This document shows positions 42,363-53,276 of a DNA stretch of 64,000 nt, piece after piece. Origin of the DNA: Siphonodentalium dalli (taxonomy: Eukaryota; Mollusca; Scaphopoda; Gadilida; Siphonodentaliidae). The notes below the pieces were generated by a model. That model saw nothing but the letters and a program-made list of their open reading frames with translations. It did no database searches and was not told the DNA's origin. A program made the position numbers and the translations under genes. The stretch's first letter is position 1; each line of letters starts with the position of its first letter. The stretch is taken from assembly GCA_032622095.1 (NCBI GenBank), contig CP136067.1, positions 119,215,281-119,279,280 on the forward strand, written 5' to 3'.

Positions 42363-44795
42363 TGGTCCGAATCGGCATCTCTGGTTTAGACTAGGGTTTA
42401 TTCTAGACCAGGTTTAGCTCCAGTTTAAACTAGGTTTAAGTAGGATTTAAACTTGGTTTTACTGTAGTTAAGCTAGGTTTTATGGGAGTGAAACTGGGTT
42501 TTAGTGTAGTTAAACCCAGTTTTGTGATTAACTCAGTTTAAGTTTGTGGAATTCGATCTCAATAGAAACTAGGTTTTATTGACGTGATAAAGATATGGTA
42601 ATATTACTAATTGTTAGTGGTGAATTGGCTATATAATCATCAGTATAAGCTTAGGTATATATGATTTATACGTACCATACATCTCGTCTCGAAAATATAC
42701 CTTTAAATATACTTTGAAAAAACATCAAAGTTAAACCACCCTACCCCAGGTTTTACTAAAACCTAGTTTTTTGGGTTTAATTATTCGCCTGATTTTTTCC
42801 GCCCAGTATTGATGTTGTTTCTTCCCGTATATGGGAGTGTTTATTTTGAATTGGGGGAGGCGTTTATGCGCGGGCGTTTGTCACTCAATGTACATTCAGG
42901 ATAGTCTTAGTGGAATTCGGGGAGGAGATGTCGGTACTTATGAGATAAATTCTAACAAAATATGTGCCAGTGTGATGGATGATTTCTTGCTATATATGTC
43001 TGTTTGCAATTCGCTCGTTCGGATGTCGGTTTGGCGGCTGAGAGCATGGCGGGATCGGACTGATCAGATTGACACGTTAGACACGAACATGACCTTTGAA
43101 ACTGATTCCTTATTCACAAAAAAGGTCTCTTTCGGTCAATTTGACGCATGGGTTGGTGGCCCGCCCAAATACCCATCAGAGACACCCCAGTCTTCACCCG
43201 GGGGAGGGTAACGGCCACCCTGAGGGGGTGAAGTATGGACTATTTTGGAGAACTGTAAGAATTTCGGCCAATTTGATGGTATGGTTGGGTGGCTCGCCCC
43301 AAATAACCCATAGAAACACCCCACCCCTCACATCCGGGGGGTACCACCCGAGGGGGTGAACGTGGGATATGGACCATTTTCGAGACTGGTAAGGATTTCG
43401 GCCAATTGACGGCATGGATGGATGGCCCGCTCAAATGTCCCAAAGAAACAGCCCACCCCTGAACGCTGGGGGAACCACCCCAGGAGGTGAAAATGGGGTA
43501 TGGACCATTTCGAGAACGGTAAGGATTTCGGTCAATTTGACGTCAGCAGTGTGGGTAGCCCGCTTCAACTACCCCATAGAAACACCCTCACCCGGGGGTA
43601 CCACCCCGAGGGGGTGAAATGGGGTATGGACCATTTTCGAGAAGGGTGGGTGGCACATCCCAAATGCCCCCATAGAAACACCCCAACCCCCACCGGACCC
43701 CATTTTCACTCGCTCGGGTAGAACCACCCGCGGTGAGGGTGGGGTGTTTCTATGGACTATATTTGAGGGCGGGCCGCCCACCAATGATGTCATATTGGCC
43801 GAAATCCTTACCGTTCTCGATAACGGACAATACCCCATTCCGACACCCGGGTGAGGGGTGTGGGTGTTTATATGGGGTATATGGGTGAGGGTAGGGTTTC
43901 TATAGGGGATATTTGGAGCGGGCCACACACCCATGTCGTCAAATTGGCCGAAATCCTTACCGTTCTCGAACATGGTTCATATCCCATCTTCACCCCTCGG
44001 TGGTAACCCACCCCACCCCCGCCCGGATGTGAGGGGTGTTTATATGGGTTATTTGAGGTACCCTTCCCCGTGGGTGAGGGTTGGGGTGTTTCTATTCGGT
44101 ATTTGGGCGTACACAATTTCCACCTCCTCGGTGGCACCCCCCCCCCGGTGAGGGGTGGGTAGAGGGTGGTTCTATGGTGTATTTTGATCGTGCCACCCAC
44201 TCCTGCTGCCAAATTAATTAGCCTAAATCCTTACCGTTCTCGAAAATGGTCCATACTCCTGTTATGCCGGGGTGAGGGGTGATGTTTCTATCGGGTATTT
44301 TGGGCGAGCCACCCATTCATGCCTAAAATTCGCCGAAATCCTTCCCGTTCTCAAAAATGGTCCATACCCCATTTTCAGCCGTCCGGATGGTACCCCCGGG
44401 GTGGTGGTGTTTCTATGGGGTATTTGTGGCGGGCCCCCCACCCATGCCCTCAAGAGATATTTATGAGTTCCAAAAGTCATGTTCGTCCATGATATTAGAT
44501 AATATCTAACCGCTATACAACAGACCGTGCATTCGTCGTGATTTGTCAAAGCGTACGGGTTATTCCCCTGATTAGGAGATTATATAGCGACAACATAGCA
44601 TTGACAAGTAGCGATAATAAACAGACAGACCACGCCTCCTATCCTTGCAATTGGACAAGTGTGGCCCACAGGTAACGCAATCGATCAAATCAATGTCGTC
44701 CCAGCGGTGGAGAAAAACTTGGTTTTACTACTAAAACCCAGTTTAAACTGGTAGTTTAAACTAGGTCTAAACTGGAGATCCCGATTCGGACCTTT
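42363..44795. mobile_element. Foldback-like element with GC-rich tandem arms in opposite orientation
   Basis: The ends are inverted: GGTCCGAATCGGCATCTC at 42363 against the complement of the right end, GGTCCGAATCGGGATCTC (right border about 44793). Just inside both ends lie repeated 'aaactaggttta'-type words (42385-42570 and 44710-44780). The core 43130-44470 is a tandem array of about 110-130 bp GC-rich units (words 'cggccaatttgatgg', 'catagaaacacccc', 'ggtaaggatttcgg'). These run in one orientation up to about 43733 and in the inverse orientation after it. No transposase. The many small ORFs here are repeat artefacts. Confidence 0.75.
43130..44470. repeat. Converging GC-rich tandem array (centre about 43733)
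   Basis: About five units on the left in plus orientation (starts near 43134, 43263, 43398, 43528, 43646) and about five on the right inverted (near 43747, 43870, 44060, 44165, 44285, 44406). An extra shared segment at the outer edges, ACGAACATGAC-TTTG, lies at about 43083 and, inverted, at about 44484. The whole array can fold into one long imperfect stem. Confidence 0.75.
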
Positions 44796-45054
44796 ATGTT
44801 TCAGTATATATGAGGAAATACTCAATTGATTGACTCCTCGTAGAAGTTGTTAACTGTAACTAGGTCGCCTTGCATATATAGCAGAACGCATTTTCCTAAC
44901 AAATTTTATATTATTTTTCGGGTAGATCAAATCCTGTACTACGTGAACAGACACGGTGTGACGATTTTATCTATTGATCTTAACAGTAGATTGAAATCAA
45001 CATATCCCTTCCTTTCCCCCATGGAAATCAATAGGGAAATTGGAACATAATATT
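44796..45054. other. No gene seen
   Basis: Short spacer, no recognisable feature. Confidence 0.4.
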
Positions 45055-45335
45055 TCAGTATTTGATCATTTTGAATCTAATGTCAGTGCGGGGGAATGGG
45101 TGGCCTTTAAAAACTAATTTAACATCAAGTTCCCGCACGAACCGCCTTACCAAAACTGCAACTTCCGCTGCAACTGAGGGATCAGTCTTGGTTGGCTGAG
45201 CTAATGAATTTCCACCGGTCTGTAATATCACAATGTGAGGGCGGTATTCAGCAACCTGGGCCCAATAATCCCTCATTTGCACGGAATCACATGTGGATAT
45301 GGTCTTTGCTGACTGTGTACGTGTTTTAGTTTGGG
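45055..45335 (-). CDS. Possible exon of an SGNH/GDSL-hydrolase-like protein
   Basis: The minus strand is open from a plausible splice acceptor (text ending 'gtacacag' on that strand, about 45310-45320) or from an upstream TGA, to the TAA at 45055. It reads MRDYWAQVAEYRPHIVILQT, then GGNSLAQPTKTDPSVAAEVA and LVRRFVRELDVKLVFKGHPF. The pattern 'hydrophobic strand - GGN(S/D) - loop - helix - hydrophobic strand' matches block III of SGNH hydrolases. Such domains occur in host proteins and also as passengers of mollusc retroelements. The catalytic Ser and His blocks are not seen. The next ORF upstream (45348-45557) may or may not belong to it. Confidence 0.4.
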
Positions 45336-45557
45336 GTCACAGTTATATTAGGCGTCTTGCCGATTCTTTGCTCTATTTTGTTCTGCCTCGAGATCATCCA
45401 CAAGTGAATTTTGAATGACTGCATATGTGTCTTCATTACGGTGCTCCTTGTAACCATAAAACAATAAGCTATATTTTCTGTCTCTTAAATAATCACTGAC
45501 CACTGTTTTATGGCATATGCCTATCATGCATTCTGATCTTAAGCGACGATAAATCAT

Positions 45558-46010
45558 GTTTTATATACATAGCCGACAGTACTTTTTATTTCTTATTTCG
45601 GTATGAAATCCCGATAGTATATGTGCAACAAATAATTTAAATAGATAATAGAATGCGTGATATCAAATTAATTTTTACAAACTATGTAAGAAATTCGTAT
45701 ACCCCCACCCGCCCCAGAAAAAAAACCAGACAAAATTCTTTGTGATCTAAGGTATATATATATTTAATTTGTTGTACAAATTGTAACATGTTCTATATAT
45801 ATTGTACTATTATATATTGTCTGAATAAAAACATTTAAATAAAAAAAAAAAAATATATATTTTCTGTCGTGGATTTCAGCCAATAAGATTAAGTCTCTTA
45901 TCTCACTACATTCTGCTTTAAAGTTTGCTTCAATGGATGGAATAACATTGTTGGTGACGTCATCAATCTGCTCATGAAGTTCAGCATGATCTATTCTAAT
46001 TTGCTTTATT
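45558..46010. other. No gene seen
   Basis: AT-rich, with an A13 run at 45841-45853 and TA-rich tracts. Confidence 0.4.
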
Positions 46011-46040
46011 TTAACCCTTTACTCAACAGAAGGGCCCTGT

Positions 46041-46109
46041 GCCAATGCATTCTCTTATATATGCGAGTCGACCATAGGTCGCCTCGCATATATAAGAGAA
46101 TGCATTGGC
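46041..46109. repeat. 69-nt palindrome 1
   Basis: Self-complementary except for a few central bases ('gagtcgaccataggtcgcctc'). A second copy is at 46189-46257, and a diverged copy at about 56597-56664. Confidence 0.9.
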
Positions 46110-46188
46110 TTAACACATTAAAAATTATAAAAATGTTAAAGAATGTAAGAAAAAATGGTAAAAAGTGTTAAAAAAAGATTTTTTTTAG

Positions 46189-46257
46189 GCCAATGCATTC
46201 TCTTATATATGCGAGGCGACCTATAGTCGACTCGCATATATAAGAGAATGCATTGGC
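46189..46257. repeat. 69-nt palindrome 2
   Basis: Near-identical to palindrome 1, with its centre in the opposite orientation ('gaggcgacctatagtcgactc'). Confidence 0.9.
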
Positions 46258-46410
46258 ACAGGGTATAACTGTAACTATCACAATGTGGTCAAGGAGCCGG
46301 TTCCAATGATATCCATATTTGTATGGTTCTATTGAGACAGACCGAAGATATTTTAGGCTGTTGAAGCTTTATTTGGCCGGTTTTGGCCAGTTTGTTGGGT
46401 AAAGGGTTAA

Positions 46411-46748
46411 TCGTGTCAAGTGAAGATATCATATTTTGTTGCAATTGAAGGATCAAGATCTTCAGGTAACTTCTTCTAACATCGTTGGCAGATTCAGATT
46501 TGTTTTCATCGGCCGGCATGTTGAAAGAATGTCAAGGTCACGTGTCGATTTCAAACTATCTCCGATTTGGTTATCAATTTACTATTATTCAGGAGCCTTA
46601 CGCCTAGAAGAATGTTACGATGCACAATAGTCCAAACTGTAACATGAAGAAGAAAATTTACGAAATCACCTCCACTGTTAGGCATTTAAGCGAGAATTCC
46701 TCCCAAAAATTTACGATCGACTGTCGTGTAACATTACCGGAAGTGATA
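46411..46748. other. No gene seen
   Basis: Two small opposing ORFs (46289-46519 minus, 46436-46630 plus) without motif. Confidence 0.4.
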
Positions 46749-48468
46749 TGACTATCTTCGTTACAAATCGGTTAAACAGCGTTCGGGACTACCGTAATAT
46801 GTTCGCAATGAGGTGCTGTGAGGATTTTTGAACTGTTGAACTAGTCGGAGGGAATTTTTTTCTCAAAGCAAATATGACATGTGAATTTGGGGGGATCGAG
46901 TTCGCCAATTTTGCTGGAAATACCCGCGTTAAATATAGAAAGCACAGACTGATACCCAGCCGTTGACAAAGTCACAAAGGAAGTGTGCCTGGTAGAGATT
47001 AGCCATATCCACTGACCACCAAGTTGAGATCATGTGACAATTGCTATATGTTTCGAAGCATAACGGGTGATCATTGCACCTTCGTTTTGTTCATGGAGCT
47101 GAAAGTGACATTTCTTGGTGCATGCAGCCTGTTCACACATATATTTCCCAAGTGAAACCAGCCACCCTTGTATGGCTGTAATTTGACACTCATGTTATAT
47201 TTCAGAGAACTTTTAACGTTCATCCCGTAAATAATTTGTTGACCGGTACTCATCAAATTGTTCTCGATGAATATATAGAACATTCGTTTGTATTGTTTCA
47301 CGAAATTCAACATGACCTCTTTTCTGGCAAGGGCTGCCCCAGAAGCAACATAAACGTGGTTTCCAGAAACAATTTTCGTCAAAGATAAATCTGTGTTCAC
47401 TCCATGTAGAGCACTAAATGCCACACGCGTTGAATCGAGGTCGTCTGGAACACGCAACGCAAACAATCCGATTCCACTAGTCATTGACGGAGCTCGAAAA
47501 TATCCGATGTCAAGCCACATCACGTGATCTGTTGCTACGAGACCATTTTCTATCGTCTGCTGCAACAGATGCCATCGAGCACTTACTGCGCATGCGTAAT
47601 CCGGTTTCACTGTGTTTGGTAAATGTTTCGGATAACCGGGTCTTTTGAATATCTTTTGAATCTCGGGCCTGTGTTGAAATGGCCATACTTCTCTTCTCGG
47701 TGTTTTGTCAAAGAGTATCACATGAACATATTCGTTATCTCTGGTGAAATTTTTAAACATATTATAGTAGTTTATATCGTCGAAATATGCCACCAAAGGA
47801 GTCCTTATACCCCGGTATGATCGCATCCATACTTTATAATCGTTCGTCTTGCGAATAATCGAAGTAGATCCCTTTGGAAAATTTCCAATGTTGAAATACG
47901 CCGTTACCATGGTAATTGTGCGATTGATCCCATATAGCAACTGGACTTCCGGTGCTGTTCTGATGTTGGGGTTAACTAGTTGAGTCATATATCTGTGAAA
48001 CTGGAACGAGAATAACAGGGCTGCATGTACATGTATATGGAAACAGAGTCAAACCTCGGGAAATTTATGGCGTTTATCGTAAATCTACTAGCCGATAGGC
48101 CATGTCACAAATTTATTAGTTTATTATTTCATTTTGTTCAAGAAAGACCACAGTAAGTAAATTTCACCGACACATCACAACACTGCACACATATAAACCA
48201 CTGAACCACATATCCAATTTCCATAACGTCCAGTTGTCATAGCAACGTCCTGCTATGTGTTGAATCGATTTGACTTGAAACATATTTTATTTGTATAGTA
48301 AACATGATAGAAAAGGGATTGGGGACAAGTTACATAAACTTACTTAGCCTCTACCGATGCAAGTTAAGGATGTACTACATAACAAAATATTTACATAGTC
48401 CATCTGTGTTCCACTAAATCGTGGTCGGTGATTGGCCAACTGCCAATTGGGACACCCGTTTCGTATCC
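46749..48468. repeat. Segmental duplication, locus 2
   Basis: Pairs with 32266-33892 plus 36580-36666. It holds the intact HtrL/YibB-like ORF and the empty Helitron site. Similarity stops at about 48468, where locus 1 enters its 180-bp array. The left border starts within a partial 180-bp unit (46749-46850). Confidence 0.85.
47071..47988 (-). CDS. HtrL/YibB-like protein (family of unknown, glycosyltransferase-like function)
   Basis: Uninterrupted 305-codon ORF. Blocks: TITMVTAYFNIGNF (24-37), YKVWMRSYRGIRTPLVAYFD (51-70) with Asp-Asp at 70-71, LPNTVKPDYACAVSARW (123-139), VMWLDIGYF (156-164), FALRVPDD (176-183), and a C-terminal MSTGQQIIYGM (246-256). This order is that of the HtrL/YibB family (PF09612 as I recall), known from bacteria and many invertebrates. 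The biochemical role is not established, though the D-D and W-L-D-I-G motifs recall glycosyltransferase folds. The frame extends upstream as LLFSFQFHRY over a polypyrimidine tract ending 'gtttcacag', a good splice acceptor, so this is probably the last coding exon. Length matches the bacterial family. The sister copy at 32572-33540 is broken. Confidence 0.75.
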   Translation of the reverse strand: MTQLVNPNIRTAPEVQLLYGINRTITMVTAYFNIGNFPKGSTSIIRKTNDYKVWMRSYRGIRTPLVAYFDDINYYNMFKNFTRDNEYVHVILFDKTPRREVWPFQHRPEIQKIFKRPGYPKHLPNTVKPDYACAVSARWHLLQQTIENGLVATDHVMWLDIGYFRAPSMTSGIGLFALRVPDDLDSTRVAFSALHGVNTDLSLTKIVSGNHVYVASGAALARKEVMLNFVKQYKRMFYIFIENNLMSTGQQIIYGMNVKSSLKYNMSVKLQPYKGGWFHLGNICVNRLHAPRNVTFSSMNKTKVQ

Positions 48469-48879
48469 CAGTAATACACATACCCCCAATAACACAGAGA
48501 CCGTAACACCAACCCGATGTCACAAATTGTTGATATAACCTGACCCATTCACTAAAATCGGTAAGCACACTAATTGGGCGTGCTTTTCTAAATTCAGCCG
48601 AATTGTACCTGAAGCCAGTTATCTATATCGATCACGTTATCGTTTCGAAGTGCTTGGAAATCCTATAATGGGCTGAGCTAATGTGCTGTTGGCTAGTCTC
48701 AAATTCTCCGCAGATTTTGTGCAAATACGTAAGAATACACTCAGATTTGTTATTGGAATAAACCATCAAAAAGCTATATAAATATAAGAAATACATGTAG
48801 TGGATGTGTGTGTTATTTGGAGATATGATGCTGTGGTCGTTGAGGGCACATTTAGTGTAAATCGCGAAGCCATAGCGCC
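48469..48879. other. Unassigned; possible upstream exon on the minus strand
   Basis: A 74-codon minus ORF (48344-48568) has a short hydrophobic stretch (GWCYGLCVIGGMCI) and lies 5' of the HtrL/YibB-like ORF. It could be a signal-anchor exon, but codon conservation with locus 1 is not convincing. Nothing else seen. Confidence 0.25.
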
Positions 48880-49200
48880 TTATCCCCCAATAACGCCCAC
48901 ACGCACTAAATTCATTTCTTAAATAGCAGCACCCACCGTGCTAAATTATAACGGCATACAAATAACTGTAAACCAAAGCTTGCAAAAATTATAATTTGCC
49001 ACATGCTTTATACAAGTTATTACATTCTTAGCACAATAAGAGCACTCTCCGTGCTCAATTAAAACTCATAACATATTATAGCCGTAAACCAACGCTGGTC
49101 AAATTATAATTTGTCAAATAACAGCACTCTCCGTGCTCAAGCGGCATAAACCGAGTCGTATAACCACACTGGCAAAATTATAGATTACCACTTACTTTAA
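48880..49200 (+). repeat. Degenerate tandem array with core 'agcactctccgtgctcaa'
   Basis: Three units of about 100-130 bp share 'agcac(c)c(t)c(t)ccgtgct(c/a)aa', 'ccgtaaacca(a)cgctgg' and 'caaaattataatttg(t/c)ca'. Confidence 0.6.
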
Positions 49201-49384
49201 CATCTACATTATTTTATAATAACTTTTCTCAAAAGATGGATAGGAGTAACAACCCAAATGTTGCTTTTCAGATTTAAATTAAATTATCACGAACGTCACA
49301 ATCATGATTTCAAAACCGTGAATTAAACATGGACACGTTTGCATTATGACAAGCAATATGTTTATCGTATGTAGATCCCATTTT

Positions 49385-49612
49385 AAAATAAATCATCACT
49401 AATATAACAAACACCCATATTGATAGACTTACTAAATCATAACTAATATAAGAAACACCCATATTGATAGACTTACTGAAGCATCACTAATATAAGAAAC
49501 ACCCATATTGATAGACTTACTAAATCATCACTAATTTAAGAAACACCCATATTGATAGACTTACTAAATCATCACTAATATAAGAAACACCCATATTGAT
49601 AGACTTACTAAG
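49385..49612 (+). repeat. 42-bp tandem repeat, five to six copies
   Basis: Unit 'atcactaatataagaaacac' + 'ccatattgatagacttacta' + 'a', highly uniform. Copies at about 49391, 49437, 49483, 49526 and 49567. Confidence 0.9.
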
Positions 49613-50189
49613 ATCTACTAAAGCGTCAACTTTCCTTTAAAGTGATATGAAACACTCAGAGAGTGTGATCAAATAGAAATGGAGTATACTCTTGTTCAAA
49701 GTAGTTATGTTTATAAATAGTATATAAAAGTTTACAATATACGCCGTCATTCTTATATATTCATTAAATTCAGTGACACTCGATGACGAAATAATTTTCG
49801 TTAGTTTATCGACGACAGTAGCGTCCCGAATCGAGATGTAAATATTTACAATTGAGCGTAGTTCATACGATATTTTCTATGGCGTGGTATGGTCGATTTG
49901 CTTGAGATTTTCGGCGATGTTGGTAGAAGGCTACATTCCTCTAGTTGGCATAGCGCCTGAATACTAATTTATCAGTTTCACGCACCCGAACAAGTCCATA
50001 ATATGTCTTTAAAATCTTTGTATATCCACAAATCAATTTATCGTTCCATATTAAATTAAGAAAGATACAAATAAATTTATCATTCCATATAAATTAAGAA
50101 AATATCGCATTCAAATCTTGCACATACACGGAAGAGTCACCCACAAGACCATACTCAGCGCGCAAACGGGGACGTCCGCGGAAAGTGCC
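49613..50189. other. No gene seen; 5' region of the DIRS-like element
   Basis: Left repeat A1 of this element could lie here (a weak match 'acgaaataat' near 49790), but it is not convincing. Confidence 0.35.
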
Positions 50190-51520
50190 AGCCGCTGTGG
50201 TCGACATTCAGCCGCTCGATTTGACGGTGCCTGCTCGGACTTCTATACCTCTATCGTTGCCAGTGTCAACTCCATCTGTGTATACCTGTTCGGTACCTCA
50301 CCAGCCATTCACTCTTTCAGTACCTCCCAGTCCAGAACCTCACTAGGCTGTCCTTCACTCTGACACACCTACCCGTGCAGTGCCACAACAACTGTTTTCA
50401 CAGGCGGACCCGGAGCGTGCGGACTTTCTCGGACACCCTTCATGGGCTAGCTCGGCAGTGGGTCATCAACCACTCCCACCTTTTGACAGCCAACTAGTGC
50501 TATTCAATCCTCAGCTGTTTCTGCATTCCGTCCAGTGGTTATTCAAACACGCTCAGTGCCAGTCGTTCATTGGATAGCCTCCACTCCAGTGGTCAGCACA
50601 TTTCCGATTACCGTGTCGGCCCACCATCAGGCAACTGCCGGGCCTCAGCCAGGTCTGTTCGCTCAGCACCAACCTCGCCTCGTGGTGGAACAGCTTTCTT
50701 CAGACTGTCCTTATGACCAGCCAGGTCGCCGAAATGAACATTGGATGAGTGCAGTCTCTCAACCCAATACATTGTCAGCATCCCACAGGGTCACTCCAAC
50801 CAAGGTGCATTTGCAATACCATCTATGCCAATTTTTCCTGAAGTTGATACATGCAATACCCCTTTAATTGCAGAGCCTTATCTCAATGCAAATAGTTTTG
50901 TTTCAACCACCATTCCCCTAGAGGGCATGGTGCCCCTCCGATTAAAATAAAAAATTTGGGCAGGGGAGTTTATCGAGTTTTCCGAACTCCTCCCCTCCAA
51001 TCGTAATTCTCAGGACTACAATGTACAAATATCCGGATTTGAGAACGATCGTCCAGTGTTTTCTTGCTCCACAAAACCCCTTAAGGGCTTACGAGATTTT
51101 TACTTGATGAAGCACGGTGATTCAACCAGTATCGTCGCCCGACAAATGTTAAAATATCAATCGAACATTCGTAACATTGCGACTGGGAAAGGTCCGTCGC
51201 TTGCGCCACTCGCACAAATTGGCATGGAACCAAATACACAACGAGTTATGGTTTGAAGCCCGCTTTAGCACCAACTTAAACACATTGCAGAAAGATAATG
51301 CTCCACAGAAGCAAAACTCAAATAGAAACCAGACCTACTCTTCCAGAACATTTAACCGTTCTCACCCTTACCACTCAGTACCCCGCGGTTACTGCATCCG
51401 ATTTCATAGTGGGCGCCCATGTGGCGGCCAATGTCCGTACATCCACACTTGCCCTGCATGTCATAAGAACCATGCTCTTCACACATCTACCGCGTCAAAA
51501 ATACAAATACTCAGCCATTT
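50190..51520 (+). pseudogene. DIRS-like Gag remnant
   Basis: A Pro/Ser/Val-rich N-terminal half (VPAAVVDIQPLDLTVPARTS near 50.19 kb), with stops at about 50346 and 50575 and frame changes, leads to a conserved core near 50.93-51.25 kb: EGMVPLRLK-stop-KIWAGEFIEFSELL. After a frame change comes HKLAWNQIHNELWFEARFS. A Cys-rich motif follows (YCIRFHSGRPCGGQCPYIHT then CPACHKNHA), the zinc-finger-like Gag end usual in DIRS-like elements. Gag would package the RNA; at least three nonsense codons or frameshifts prevent this. Confidence 0.65.
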
Positions 51521-51579
51521 CGGGCCAATGCCCACCCCAAGCCAGGGCGAAGACAACCTGTATCCAAATAAATCCAAGC

Positions 51580-52590
51580 AGTGTGATGGTCATCCGATTA
51601 CTCCTATCAAAGTTGAACAACTGAAAATACTGCTCGATGGTTATCCCATTGTCAAATTTAATTACCTTATCACCGGGTTTTCTCACGGATTTAGATTAGG
51701 TTATACCGGTCCTCCAGGAATACAAATGTCACCTAACCTCCAGTCTGCCCTAGACCCACCCAGAGTTGTTGATGCTAAACTGGCCAACGAACTTCTTGCA
51801 AGTCGAGTTGCAGGGCCTTTTGACACTCACCTCTGCAACACTTTCGGGTTTCCACATTTGGATTGGTCCCGAAGAAAAAACCTGGGGAATATCGTATAAT
51901 ACATCACCGTTCATTTCCGTCCAGTTCTTCAGTCAACGATGGCATTCCCACATGTAACTCATCAGTTCAATACGCCACAGTTTATGATGCTATCAGTCTT
52001 ATAAAATGCGCAGGCAAGGGAGTTTCTGCTCAAGGAGGGATGTTAAAAATGCGTTTAAGTGCATCGGGGTACATCACGAAGACCATAACCTCCTGGGTTT
52101 CCGTTGGCGTGACCAATTTTACTATGACCTAAACCTCCCCATGGGGCATCCAGTTCATGTTTAATATTTGAACGATTTAGCACAGCTCTCGAATGGGTAG
52201 CTGTCAATAAACTTGGTATCTCCAGGGTAACCCATGTTTTGGATGACATATTCATAGTTCAGGCTACAGAAGAACTGTGCCCTAAATCATTGGAAAGCTT
52301 TTGAGGATGTGCACATTTCTTGGGGTACCTATGGCTGCTGAAAAAAACGTTCCAACCCAGTCAGGTTATGATATTTTTGGGTGTTGAATTAGACACTATT
52401 ATAATGGAGCCCCGCCTCCCTTTGGACAAGATGTTAGACTGTCAGACTCGCATACAAAACCTGTTGGGGTGAAGAAAACAACACTGCGGGAGCTTCAAAG
52501 TATAATAGGGGTGCTAAAGTTTGCTTGTTCAGTGGTATTACTGGGACGTGTGTTCTTAAGACGCCTCATTAATTTGGCGCTTCACATAAC
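51580..52590 (+). pseudogene. DIRS-like reverse transcriptase remnant
   Basis: Opens with TPIKVEQLKILLDGYPIVKF and GFSHGFRLGYTGPPG, then VDAKLANELLASRVAGPF. Past a frame change it reads GLVPKKKPGEYRIIHHRSFP and SVNDGIPTCNSSVQYATVYD, all characteristic of metazoan DIRS-like RT. The fingers/palm join is scrambled at 52.03-52.2 kb. The catalytic block survives as HVLDDIFIVQ (L-D-D at 52238-52246), the DIRS equivalent of YADD. Thumb text (GVKKTTLRELQSIIGVLKFA, VFLRRLINLAL) follows. Several stops and shifts. Confidence 0.75.
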
Positions 52591-52689
52591 TTAGCCCAAT
52601 CATAGAACCCGTCTTAATAAACAAACAAAAGCTGACCTACAGCTTTGGCTTACATTTTTAACCAATTTCAATGGCAGAACCTTTTTATT

Positions 52690-53276
52690 TTAGATGAACG
52701 TTGGCTCAGTACCGACAACCTACATGTGTACACAGATTCCGCCCGATAGGTTTCGGCGCAATTTTCAAAGTTAAATGGTTCTATGGTGCTTTTCCATTAG
52801 AACCAGCATACCATATTTCAATTCTAGAGCTTTACCATATAGTAGTAGCCCTTTCCATATGGGGACCAGACATAGCGAATAAAAGTATCATCTTCAATAG
52901 TGACAATGAAGCAGTAGTTACAATTATCAACCAACAAACATGCAAGGATGTCAATTTGTTAACACTTCTGTGTTGTCTCATTTTGTTATATCTCAAGTAT
53001 AACATTCTTATCCCAGCTTGCCACATTCCAGGGAAATCTAATGTTTTGCCTGATATGCTTTCTCGCCAACAGGTAGACAAATTCCAAGAGACAGCTCCAT
53101 GGATGTCACCGGTGGCAGAGCCAGTGCCACCGACTTACATCTCCAATGCTTACTGGAATAGTTTGCCATCTCCTCAGTCGCCCTTTAGTGCCAGCCACAT
53201 TCAAACTATACAAGAAAGTATGGGGCTTATATCAATCATATTGCTACGACCTCAACACGAACGCAGCACTGCCTAA
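52690..53276 (+). pseudogene. DIRS-like RNase H remnant
   Basis: VYTDSA (first catalytic Asp, about 52725) is one frame off the main 191-codon ORF, which then reads IGFGAIFKVKWFYGAFPLEP, ISILELYHIVVALSIWGPDI (catalytic Glu), IIFNSDNEAVVTIINQQT (catalytic Asp) and HIPGKSNVLPDMLSRQ (final Asp). All four acidic positions are therefore recognisable, with one frameshift near 52745. The enzyme would remove RNA from the RNA-DNA hybrid. A linker to the recombinase follows. Confidence 0.75.

Larger units (their letters stand above)
46015..46406. mobile_element. piggyBac-type MITE, 392 bp, with two internal 69-nt palindromes
   Basis: TTAA at 46011-46014 and 46407-46410 flank inverted ends CCCTTTACTCAACA and CCCTTTACCCAACA. 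Inside, two nearly identical 69-nt palindromes (46041-46109, 46189-46257) each read GCCAATGCATTCTC...GAGAATGCATTGGC around a short centre with a GTCGAC-type word. CCCTGT/ACAGGG brackets the pair. No transposase; an autonomous piggyBac element elsewhere would be needed. Confidence 0.85.

Noticed and set aside
42831-44549. Many 60-130 codon ORFs in the GC-rich block
   Set aside because: They follow the tandem unit in every frame and both strands; no consistent protein.
48344-48568. Upstream exon of the HtrL/YibB-like gene with a membrane anchor
   Set aside because: Attractive position and hydrophobic stretch, but no clear donor site and only weak coding-like conservation; left as unassigned.
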